The position numbers and the translations under genes were made by a program. 64,000 bases of DNA from NCBI GenBank assembly GCA_036346205.1, contig JARFJB010000664.1:1642001-1706000 (forward strand), read 5' to 3'. This DNA is from Vesta saturnalis (Eukaryota; Arthropoda; Insecta; Coleoptera; Lampyridae). Shown in pieces: positions 48,451-58,261 of this stretch (position 1 is the stretch's first letter; every line of letters begins with the position of its first letter). The notes under the pieces were generated by a model. The model was given only the letters and a program-made list of their open reading frames with translations, had not been told where the DNA came from and ran no database searches.

Positions 48451-48797
48451 GATTGTTCGTCTCTCCCTCTTCTCTTTCTCAAACAAACAAATCAATTACT
48501 CAAATCAAATTAATCAAATCAATGAAATTAAATACCAAACTGATTTAACTTAATCATACAAAATCAGCTCACAATTCAAAAAATAGCAGCATGATTGAAC
48601 GCACAGAGTGCAAAAGAAAGCCAATCTCGCACTTATTGTAGCTACCCATCTAACCGCACTTTCGCATTAACTGCTGCATTGTTAGTATAGGTTCAAACAC
48701 CGTTAGGAAAAACAAGTTTATTAACAAAATTGAAGGGAAGCTTTGGTTTGAAAATATATTATTATTATTATTATAAACAACAATACATCATTTTTAT

Positions 48798-49112
48798 TTA
48801 ATCACATCCTTTATCGGTCTTCTTCTTGAACCGTGATTTGTCGCTATCGTCATCATGGTTTTGTGATTCGTCTTTCTTCTCTACCTCATCGCTCTTCTTC
48901 ATCTTCTGCGAATCATCACCATCACCTTGGATGTCAGATACATTCAGCTCATCCACGTCATCGTTTCCATCATCATCTTGAACGGTCATGTTGTAATAGT
49001 TTATTAACAAGTCAGTAAAATCTCTAACGTCCGCTGATGTTGGCTCATACAGAGGAGAATACATTATAATAATGCTCACTCGATGACAGTTACACTTTAA
49101 AGAGCGAAACAC
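48798..49112 (-). CDS. unidentified acidic ORF, 104 codons
   Basis: I do not recognise a family. After the first 16 residues the frame reads MYSPLYEPTSADVRDFTDLL, then a highly charged tail rich in Asp, Lys, Ser and Glu (VQDDDGNDDVDELNVSD…, …KKDESQNHDDDSDKS) that ends at a TAA near 48798. The repeated GAT/GAC/AAG codons give real compositional bias, so it may be the end of a coding exon or of a mobile-element protein. It lies about 1.6 kb from the protease relic on the same strand, so a shared origin is possible but unproven. Confidence 0.3.
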   Translation of the reverse strand: MFRSLKCNCHRVSIIIMYSPLYEPTSADVRDFTDLLINYYNMTVQDDDGNDDVDELNVSDIQGDGDDSQKMKKSDEVEKKDESQNHDDDSDKSRFKKKTDKGCD

Positions 49113-49149
49113 ACGAGAAACGAGAATGCTGCTAGCCTTGGGTGTTAAA

Positions 49150-49195
49150 AAATCAATTAATTATTAAACTAGAAGTGTTATATATTTTTGTAAAG
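49150..49195. repeat. dispersed repeat, copy 1
   Basis: TCAATTAATTATTAAACTAG followed by AAGTGTTATATATTTTTG and AAAGCACAA. It matches 58587-58640 almost base for base, apart from a short indel, so the two are copies of one dispersed element. Confidence 0.75.
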
Positions 49196-49394
49196 CACAA
49201 TTGTGTCATAAATAAATCAGAATAAAAATAGTAATACCAAACATGTAGCCCTTTAAAACCAATCATGCTTATTTTTAAGTAAATGAACAAATAATCATGC
49301 AGATTAAGGTACACATAAAATATAACAACAGTAAGATTGCACAGGTAATAATAACTAACAAAATACACCCACTTACCACACAAAATTAAAAAAC

Positions 49395-49435
49395 ACCGAA
49401 CGCGTTTCGATAGCTACGCTATCATCATCAGCGGT
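49395..49435 (-). ncRNA. hammerhead ribozyme-like motif
   Basis: On the minus strand (41 bases, 49435 to 49395) the order is ACCG, CTGATGA, T, GATAGC-GTA-GCTATC, GAAA, CGCGTT, CGGT. This contains both invariant core segments (CUGAUGA and GAAA) and a perfect 6-bp stem II with a 3-base loop. Stem I is 4 bp (ACCG/CGGU). Stem III can be made only from the self-complementary ACGCGU, as in the short-stem-III hammerheads of some retroelements that work as dimers. Predicted cleavage follows the U before CGGT. A decayed inverted copy at 49673-49702 suggests that the motif lies in the ends of a small repeat. Activity is untested. Confidence 0.6.
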
Positions 49436-49672
49436 CGACTAGGGCGAACTAAAGAAAATTTCTAACATATATACCAACAGCGAGTAACGCTTCGTTGCTT
49501 ATCAGATGAAAGTGAAACTTATGAAGGTTTAATGAATTTTGAGTACCCTAAAGGTCCTTGATCATCATTATTCATTAGAATTTGTTTGTTTTTGAAGATC
49601 TCTAAACTTTCATAACACAATCAAGTTCGTGCTTATTACTAACATGTTTGATTAATGATTTTATCAAGCACA

Positions 49673-49702
49673 GCTAGTCGACCGCTGATCATGATATCGA
49701 GC
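49673..49702 (+). other. decayed inverted partner of the hammerhead-like motif
   Basis: CTAGTCGACCGCTGATCATG followed by ATATCGAGC is the reverse complement of the 49395-49442 block with several core changes (CTGATCA for CTGATGA; CGAGC for CGAAAC). The two copies face each other across 230 bases, like the termini of a foldback element. Confidence 0.6.
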
Positions 49703-50035
49703 TTTTTTGTGTACCCAGCTTTTTTCCGATGGGTCAAAACGGTTTATGGTCAATTTCCAGTTCTTCAGCTACGTCCTAACTACTGATATGCCGATCTTGC
49801 TTCACTTTTTCAAAAACGGCGTGCATTTTATCCGTAACAGGGCGACCAGAGCTAAGTGCATCTTTGACATCAACATTCCCGGATTGAAAACACTTAAACC
49901 AACTTTGTCCTACTCTTATTGACACTGCATTAGGTCCATAACGTCACAAATTTTTTTCGCGGCTTGCGTTGCATTTTTTCTTTTTTTGTAACACATTTTT
50001 AAAATGTATCGAATTTCTTCATTAGATTCACTCAT
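49703..50035 (-). pseudogene. mariner (DD34D family) transposase, N-terminal relic
   Basis: ATG at 50035 starts MSESNEEIRYILKMCYKKRK and NATQAAKKICDV. After a 1-base deletion it continues with YGPNAVSIRVGQSWFKCFQS and GNVDVKDALSSGRPVTDK, then VFEKVKQDRHISS and ELEIDH. This is the DNA-binding half of a classical mariner transposase (HTH_48 plus the second helix-turn-helix), distinct from the DD41D group in the rest of the window. The catalytic half is missing, cut off where the hammerhead-bearing repeat lies. Confidence 0.88.
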
Positions 50036-50289
50036 TTTAACAAAAAGAAAAACAAATGAAAGATAGCTGTAAACAACAGTTTACTAATTTGTTTCTTTTC
50101 TTAAAATGTGACCTTTTTAATGTCATCAAAACCAGCCAGATACAAATAGTACAGCCAAAGAAATTTTATTACAAGTTTCTACATACTATATGCGAAAATA
50201 GCTATTTCCCCGACCTATTATGTTTATGTGGGTTGGCAACTTTTGCCTTGAAGTATACACTGCCATCATTAGATAACTAAAAAAAATTT

Positions 50290-52295
50290 CAACGTTTTGG
50301 AATGTTTTATATGCTGTATGTCCGTCAATTCATTTTCTTGAAATACTTACCAGCTTTATACGTATAAAATAGAAAATGTGAAGCATTTCAAATAAATTTT
50401 TCTATGAACAGACAATGGAAGGGTTTATGAAAAATGATGGCCGGATCTTATAAGCGTGACAGGTAAAACAAATGGCGCTGTAACAAACTCGAAAACAATT
50501 TTACTGTCAGAAATTAACATTGAAATAGACTGAATGAGAGAGTTTAAAATTGTAACAAAACTGCATTTGCGCTAATTGGATCATAGAAGGCATTACAGTA
50601 TTCAAGAATTAATGAAATTTTGCAAAGTAAATTCCGAGTTACATTAAGATTTTATTGAAATCGATGGCAGCTTGAAAAGTTACGAAGAAGTTAAAGTTCG
50701 GTGTAGAAAAGTTAGATTAGCTGACAGTAACATATTCTTTTTTTTTCATTCATTTTTCATCATGAGCAATTTGATTTCAATCCTGAAGAAAAGCTTGAAC
50801 ACATTATGCGGTTTAAATCTTAAAAAGTCGTGATTTTTGTTTGTAGTTATTGAGCATATAAATACGGTTGGCATTTAGCCAAATCAACAAATTTATGATA
50901 TTCTCGGGGAGAAAAGACTTTTTTTATTTGACTGGTGGGGTTAATTGTTAAAAATGGAATTCTTTCGGACATGAAAAATTACTAACGTGTAGTCGTTATG
51001 TACCCTCTGGTGTAATGTTAGGTGGTGTCGAGCATAAATAAAACTGCTACCGTATTCATGAGGGGTTGTCACGTCAAACCTATACTGACATTTCCAACTA
51101 ATATAAGATGGCGGTTATAGATTGCGACTACTCGTTGTTTTTTCCACATTAATGCACTCGACTTTTAATTAAAATACTCGCTTTACTTATGTTGATGCTT
51201 CAATAAGCAACTTTATTAAAATATAAATGATAACCGGAAATGTCTGTCTAGTGAATACGTAAACCAAGCATTTTATGCTCGTGCTAAAATGTAATGGAAT
51301 TCTTTCTCTTCTTCTTAGCTTGTCATAATGGAAAAAACATATGCACGTCAGCTGTTTTTCTCCACTTTATATTACATGAAATATTTTCGTGCAAAACTTC
51401 ACGCCTTTTCTCTTTCGATCTGTTAAAACTTAATCTTAATTACTCTCGTCAAAATTCCGAGTGGTTGACTGACCCGAATTCTTTTTTCTTAAGACTCAAA
51501 ATTGTTTTTTTTAGATTATTATTAAAAATAAGCAAGAGCATGAAGGATAATCAAAAAAGTTTAGTAACACAAGTTTGTCACTGTAAATTATGGCAAAGTG
51601 ACAGTTTGTACATTAATTTTGTCGAAAGAAATTGATAAAGTTAAAATTGTGTAATAAACTTTTGCTTCTCTCGAAAAATGGGGATGAACATCTTGGTAGT
51701 AGGAAGAGGGTGTAAGTGTTAACATGTGGTGCAGTTTCCTACAGATGCGTTAGGTAAAAATACTTTTTCATTTTTATGTATTTAATTCGTTATAATATGA
51801 ATTTGTTACACATTGTGCTCATTTGTGCTTAACGATTAAAATTCACTCACTGTTTTAGATTTCTGGGCATCACTCACCTTTATTCATTTGGGTGTTTAAC
51901 TTATACCTCTCACAATCATAAAATTATGAACATTTCGGAACAATAGTCTTATAAATTGGAAATATGATCTAGAGATGAAAGTTACTAATCTCCAAGAAAA
52001 ATTGCTTTGAGTGTTATTTTACCAGTACATTTGTATTAATATGGTAAGTCTTTATGTAAGTTCTAATATAACGTAGTAAAAAAAATTATTGTACTAAATG
52101 TACAATAATTAAATGTTCCAGATTCGATAATACCTATCTTAGAATATTGCTCCAATATATTGTGTACCGTGTACCGTAGCGACCTTTATTAAATCATCTT
52201 CCGTTTCAACCATGATTTTGCCATAAAGGTATTAAAAATAGCCACATATCGTAACTTTCGTCACTTTTACTTTTGCCTGCTGATTGATCCTTCGC
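50290..52295. other. AT-rich interval without recognised genes
   Basis: A 113-codon open frame at 51294-51635 is rich in Phe, Leu and Ser with no recognisable motif. I treat it as chance. Confidence 0.45.
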
Positions 52296-52414
52296 TACGT
52301 CCGAGCCGGCCACACCCTTTCGGCTCCAATCCATTTCGGCACCAGACTGTTTCGACGCTAGGATGTTTCCGCGCCAGGTTGTTTTTTCAGCACTAGAATG
52401 TTTCGGCGCCAGTA

Positions 52415-54479
52415 CAGGCTGTCCCAAATTCGAGGGCAAGCATGGGGATCTCGCTTATTATAAGAGATAGAATATAGGTTTAAATTCGGCACTTTTGCTA
52501 AATTCGATGCCGAGTAATAATCTGAAAAGAAATTTGAACTAACTCGAATGGATTTGGTTATTATTAGGAATTTTCAAAATTCAATTAAACATTATTAAGG
52601 CAACTTTTTACGCACAATACTAATACGGTATTAAAAATATTATGCGACGTTTTGTTTATTCTGAATCATCATCAGGTTTAGTTTTTCTTATCGGGGTTAA
52701 GACATATTTTTATGGCGTAGGATGGAGAATGTTATGCTGATTTTAGCAATATAAACACTTCATGGTTTGATCGACTGCGAACTAAAATACTCTTAAATTA
52801 AAAACTAAATATTACATTATCAAGATACCCATGAATCAAACAAAACTCAGGAGTTGGCTTTTGTCATGTCATTTTCTAATTGTAAAAAGGGTAATAACTG
52901 CAAGATCCTTCGTGTTAGTGCTTTAAAATTTGCAAGTTTGTTTTGGAGAGTTATGACTTTATGTTATCCATCTTAGGTTCAAGAAAATCCTTCAACATCT
53001 ACCAGAGAAATAGAGCAAACTATTGAAGTGCCAAAAACGACAGTTTGGCGAGTGTTAAAGCAACACCGTTATAAACCATTTAAGTTACACGTTAGTCAAA
53101 CTCTTCGGCCTGGGGACGATATGAGACGGTTGGATTTTTGTAACCAACTTAATACCAAAATGCTGGAAAATCGCAACTTTCTCAATCAAATAATTTGGAC
53201 GGATGATTGCGATTTTTTCACTAATGGAATGTTTAATCGTAATAACGAGCACTACTGGTCCGTTGAAAATCCACGAATTAACAGGCAAATGCGAGGACCA
53301 GGCCACCGGTCCTTTAATGTGTGGGTTGGAATCTGGAAGGATAGGCTCCTTGGGCCAATTATTTGCGAAGGTATCCTAACGTCTCAACGCTACCTCGCAT
53401 TTCTAACACACGAAATATCAGACTTTTGGATGATGTTCCGCTAAACGAAAGATGGACTCTCTGGTGGCAAATGGACGGAGCTCCTCCTCATAATTCTGCG
53501 ATAATAAGTGAACATCTTAACGGCGAATTTTCTGATAAATGGATGGGAAATAGGGGACCACTTAGGTGGCCAGCAGGAAGTCCAGATTTAACCCCTTTAG
53601 ATTACTTCCTCTGGGGCTATTTAAAAAATATGATTTATAAGACGCCACCGCAAAATATAGAAGAACTCCAGAATAGGGTTGTTAATGAACTTCGTCAAAT
53701 TCCCAGGCGAACCATTCAAAGAAGCGTAAACAATTGTAGAAGAAGAATTCGTTACTGTATTCAAGAAGGAGGAAACTTGTTCGAACATTTATTATAATAA
53801 TTTTTGTTTGTTTGTCTGTGTAATTATTTTGTTGTTACCTATCGATAAATTTGCGTTGTCGCTATTATGACCGTGTTACATAGACATACTTGTTTGAGTT
53901 GTTTGTTAATGTTTTTTTTAAATTGTTTAAATGTTTTTATATTTTTTTGGATGTTCTAACGTGTTTAACAAATTAAATAAGTAGAACTACTGTAATTATC
54001 CCTTGCTGGATCCAAGAAGGCGGAATCTTGTTCTTTGTATTTTTCTCATTATTTTAGTTCGCAGTCGATCAAACCATAAAGTGTTATATATTGCTAAAAT
54101 CAGCATAACATTCTCCATCCAACGACATAAAAATATATCTTAACCCCCATAAGAAAAAATAAACCTGATGATGGTTCAGAATAAACGAAACGTCACATAA
54201 TATTTTTAATACCGTATTAGTATTGTGCGTAAAAAGGTGCCTTAATAATGTTTAATCGAATTTTGAAAATTCCTAATAATAAGGTGGCCAAACGCGAAAC
54301 ACGAAAATCGAAATTTTTAGTTTTTTGAGCATAAAACCAAATCCATTCGAGTTAGCTCAAATTTCTTTTCAGATTATTACTCGGCATCGAATTTAGCAAA
54401 AGTGCCGAATTTACACCTATATCCTATCTCTTATAATAAGCGAGATCCCCATGCTTGCCCTCGAATTTGGGACAGCCTG
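52415..54479 (+). mobile_element. Tc1/mariner-type element, ~400-bp inverted repeats
   Basis: The ends are CAGGCTGTCCCAAATTCGAG and its exact reverse complement, bracketed by TA at 52413-52414 and 54480-54481. The arms match for about 400 bases (52415-52800 and 54060-54479). Each contains a hammerhead-like CTGATGATG…AAACGTC block: 54165-54194 on plus and 52647-52676 on minus. The transposase lies between them. Confidence 0.92.
52977..53797 (+). pseudogene. DD41D-type transposase lacking its N-terminus
   Basis: The open sequence starts after a splice-acceptor-like CATCTTAG with VQENPSTSTREIEQTIEVPK, TTVWRVLKQHRYKPFKLH and LRPGDDMRRLDFCNQL. First-Asp block: IIWTDDCDFFTNGMFNRNNE. Middle: SFNVWVGIWKDRLLGPIICE. 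A single-base shift near 53420-53430 moves the frame to LLDDVPLNERWTLWWQMDGA (second Asp) and WPAGSPDLTPLDYFLWGYLK (third Asp), with 41 residues between them. It ends NLFEHLL. The first DNA-binding module, expected in an upstream exon, is not present before 52977. All catalytic Asp are retained, but the protein is broken. Confidence 0.88.
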
Positions 54480-54889
54480 TACATTTCGGCACCAAATTGT
54501 TCCGGTACCAGGTTGTTTCGGTGCCAGTGTTTCGGCGTGAGGATATTTCGGCGTCAGGCTGCTTTCGCACAATACATTTTGACAGCAGAGTATTTCTGCG
54601 TAAGAGTGTTGCGGCAGCAGTACATTTCGGCACCAAACTGTTTCGGCGCCAGGCTGTTTTGATGACAGTACATTTCGTCGTCTGTTTTGGTGCTAGGATG
54701 TTTCGGCGCCAGGCTGTTTTGGCGCTAGATTGTCTCGGGGTCACGATGTTTTAGCGTCAAGTTGTTTCTGCGCCAGTACATTTCGGTGTCAGAGTGTTTC
54801 GGCGTAAGGATGTTTCGGTGCCAGGCTGTTTTGACGACAGTAAATTCCGCCGCCCGTCTTTTGACGTGAGGATGTTTACTTGTGAATGC

Positions 54890-55420
54890 AGTCAAATTGA
54901 TTTACTTGATGGCCAAGACGAATTACGCGCTCCATGAGCGTTTATCAGTGTTTGAGCCGAATGTTACCCAAAATCCATAACTATGCACCATTTAGTTGAG
55001 GTAACAGCAGAATGAATTGCCTCGACGATCAAGAGCTAAATTATGTGAGTCGTAGCAAATTAAGTTACATCGATGTACATGACTAAGAGCTAAATTGCTT
55101 GAGTTATGAGTATTCGTCTAGATTTAGGCCAGATGTTGCTCAATATTTATAAACCAAATTTCGTATGGTCGTGAATCAAATGCATTGATGCTCAATAGCT
55201 AAATTCTGTGATTTATTAGAATTAATTAGCGTCTGCCCAAGATCTATGTTGACACCAATTTAGTTGTGGACGCGGAAGAATAAATTCCATCGATGGCCAA
55301 GAGTTAAATTCCGACGTGCTTTGTGTGTTCGTCGGGATTTGGACCCATTCTTACCTAAAATTATATTTATACAGCAATTTTGTTGCAAGAAAATATGTGA
55401 TTATCAAGAGCTAACAATAA
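54890..55420. repeat. degenerate ~110-bp satellite array
   Basis: Words of the type GATGGCCAAGAGCTAAATT recur near 54911, 55023, 55080, 55188, 55292 and 55399, with intervening text GTTGCTCAAAAT…ACCAATTTAGTTG. The layout and core word recall the array at 4330-6010, where the core is CAAGAACAAAATT. Confidence 0.6.
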
Positions 55421-55529
55421 ATACTGAGTACTCGACATCCAAAACACATCTTGAAGCAATCTGTACATCATATTTTTGGGTTTAATAAATTAATTTTAAG
55501 GGTTCCTACAAAACTTTTGGAAAGAAGTA

Positions 55530-55733
55530 AAAACACATACACACATACATACACACACGCACACACACATACACACACACATACACACACATACACACAC
55601 ACCCACACACACCGACACAACCCACACACTCATCCACACACACATACACACACATGCACACACACACAAACACTACATGTACACAACTCCCACACATACT
55701 ACACAGTACACACTACATACTGCACACTACACA

Positions 55734-55773
<40 letters not shown>

Positions 55774-56505
55774 CACACACACACACACACTAACACACAC
55801 ACACACACACACCTACACACACTAAACACTACACACTACACACTACACACTACACACTACACGCTACACGCTACACGCTACACGCTACACACTACACACT
55901 ACACACTACACACGGCACACGACACGCGACACGCGACACACCACACTCCGCACATCGCACACCTCACACGGTACACGACACACGACACACTACACACTGC
56001 ACACCACACACCGCACACCGCAAACCGCACTCCGCACACCGCGCACCGCACACCGCACACCAAACCACACACCACACACCACTCATCCCACATCGCACAC
56101 CGCACACCACTCACCACACACCACACACCACACGCCACACACTACACACCGCACTACGCATTACGCGCTACATACGGCACAAGACATACGACACACGACG
56201 CACAACACACGACACACGACACACCACACATGACACACGACACATGATACACGACGCACTCCGCACACCGCGCGCCGCACACCGCACACCACACCACACA
56301 CCACTCACCCCACATCGCACACCGCACACCACTCACCACACTACACACCGCACTACGCATTACGCGCTAAATATGGCGCAAGATATACGACACACGACGC
56401 ACAACACACGACACACCACACACGACACACGATCACGACGCACTCTACACGCTATTCGCTACACGCTACACGCATTACGCACTACGCACTACACACTACG
56501 CGCAC
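55530..56505. repeat. C/A-rich compound simple-repeat block
   Basis: Nearly a kilobase is made of CACA, ACACTACACACTACAC, CGCTACACG and CGACACACGACACAC words, with almost no T or G runs on the plus strand. A segment of about 130-140 bases is duplicated with an offset of about 212 bases (about 56091 and 56303, sharing CCCACATCGCACACCGCAC and CGCACTACGCATTACGCGCTA). Long open frames on both strands are artefacts. Confidence 0.93.
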
Positions 56506-56669
56506 GTACTTTCATACGTGATGGAAAAACCAGTTTTTTTACCGCCTTGACGCCATGTATCTTCGTTAGGAAACACCTTTAAATAGAGTTTTCTTATGAA
56601 GCTCTGTTTTTTCTTGTTGCTCTATCATCTATCAAAATTAATGACGTTTAACCGGAATCACCCTGATCA

Positions 56670-57160
56670 CCATATGTATGGGGTGTCCCAAAGTCCTGCT
56701 CTCGGACGATTGCGCAGTGGTAGAAGAATTATCAAAATTTGGAGAAAGATGTACCATAATCGAACACATATTCTGAAACTATTATTGACTATACAGTTTT
56801 CCAGAATTGTGTGGCTATATTAACTTACTTTTTTTTAAGTGGAACATTTAAATTGCCACGTTCGAGCTTTTCAAAACTATATGATCTTACTCGGTTATAT
56901 AGGGTATTTTATAAGATATGGCCAATAGTGTACAAAAATTATCCCTAATCTGTCAGCCCGCTAGTCACTAAATCCAATAATGTGTGAAGATTTTTTCATT
57001 TGGTTAATATTGTGAGGTTATTAGGTTTTTAGAAAATAGGTTAGATTGGTATTTCGTATCTCTTGTAGTACAGGGTGAAGCAAAACTCCAATTAAAGAAT
57101 ATCTCCAAATTTTTATATAGAACACCCTGTCTATTGTATTTTTATTGGTTAGCGATTGCA
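56670..57160. other. remnants of mariner-type termini
   Basis: GGGTGTCCCAAAGTCCTGC at 56681, TACAGGGTGAAGC at 57069 and AACACCCTGTC at 57121 are terminus-like words of the superfamily. The 57069/57121 pair may be a very short internally deleted copy. No transposase is present. Confidence 0.35.
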
Positions 57161-57381
57161 CTAATCTTCCAAACGATATAGGGTTTGTGTGGTCAATTTC
57201 ATTAAGCAGAATGAGAATGTCATTAAAACTGTAAAAAAAACAACTCAATCATAAATTTGAAAATAAAACGCTATGTATAGCTATTTTCTAAGAATATAAT
57301 TTTATTTGTGTTTTTTTTTCATTTTAACAAATGTTTGTTCTTTTAATTGCGCTATCGTCCGAGACTAGAACTTTGGGAACT

Positions 57382-57386
57382 GTATA

Positions 57387-57440
<54 letters not shown>
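57382..57440. repeat. (TA)n microsatellite
   Basis: TA tract with a single slip near 57391. Confidence 0.95.
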
Positions 57441-57442
<2 letters not shown>

Positions 57443-57449
57443 TATGCAT

Positions 57450-58260
57450 ACCTTTTAGCAGAGACATAAACCCGCGGAGATACGAACCCTGACTTTAATC
57501 AAGCTAAGATATGAATTTTACTCCTTAGTCTAAATATCCCCCTCAGCTTAGTTGATATGAAAATCGCTTAGTTGGGGAACCAACCATTTGGTTGGAGACA
57601 AACCTTCATGTTAGTCTATACATGAACGCATAAAGTCTAAAAACAAACAAGGCTGGGAAACAACTCCTCAATGTTAGTCTATCTTGCACACCCACACTTT
57701 TATTAGAGATACATTTAGTCTTAAAACAAGCCCTTCGTGTTAGTCTACATATGAGCCAGGCTTTTTTGACGGAGACGCAAAAAGGTTAGAAATACGCCAA
57801 GATATCTATCAACTCTGTTTTTTAGCGAGGACGCATTTATCTTAGACTGAAATTGGATTAAGAAACAAACCCTCCTTGTTAGTCTGTATATGAACCAATT
57901 TTCAATTAGACGCAATGAATTTATCTTAACACCTATCAAATTTAGTTGAAATGACCAGCTTTTAGCGCAAAGACGAATCAGATTAGAAACAGATCCTCCA
58001 TTTAAGAGATGACTATCAAGATATGAATTATGTTTTAGCAGAGGAACGCTAATCAATTATCTTAGCTTAGAAATTACATCTTAGTGATTAAATATGACAT
58101 GAACACCTTACCTTGAGTCGTAATGAACTTTGACTCGAGATATAAACCCCTATATTTAGATATGAATCTTAGATATGATCGCTTTAGTAAATTTTTAAAC
58201 CTAGTCACATCTTAGTTCAGAAACAAATCCTTAAGTTGAGAAACGAACCTTTTCGAAGAT
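57450..58260. repeat. degenerate repeat array (TTAGTCTA type)
   Basis: Words like GAAACAAACCCTTCATGTTA and GTCTATATATGAACCA recur near 57600, 57657, 57723 and 57862, with weaker copies (TTAGCAGAG, GAAACGAACC, TTAGATATGAA) to 58260. The period is irregular, about 60-140 bases. Confidence 0.6.
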
Positions 58261-58261
58261 C

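Larger units (their letters stand above)
52300..54885. repeat. GTTTCGGCGCCAG minisatellite, interrupted
   Basis: About 22-bp degenerate units built on GTTTCGGCGCCAGGCTGTTT and variants (ACATTTCGGCACCA, GACGACAGTACATTTCG) fill 52300-52414 and 54480-54885. The mariner-type element at 52415-54479 inserted at a TA inside one unit (CCAG-TA-CATTTCGG). Confidence 0.85.

Noticed and set aside
51294..51635. 113-codon plus-strand open frame
   Set aside because: Phe/Leu/Ser-rich low-complexity peptide without family resemblance or splice context.
55451..56582. Open frames up to 197 codons, Thr/His rich on plus and Cys/Val rich on minus
   Set aside because: By-products of the C/A-rich simple-repeat block; no domain or start context.
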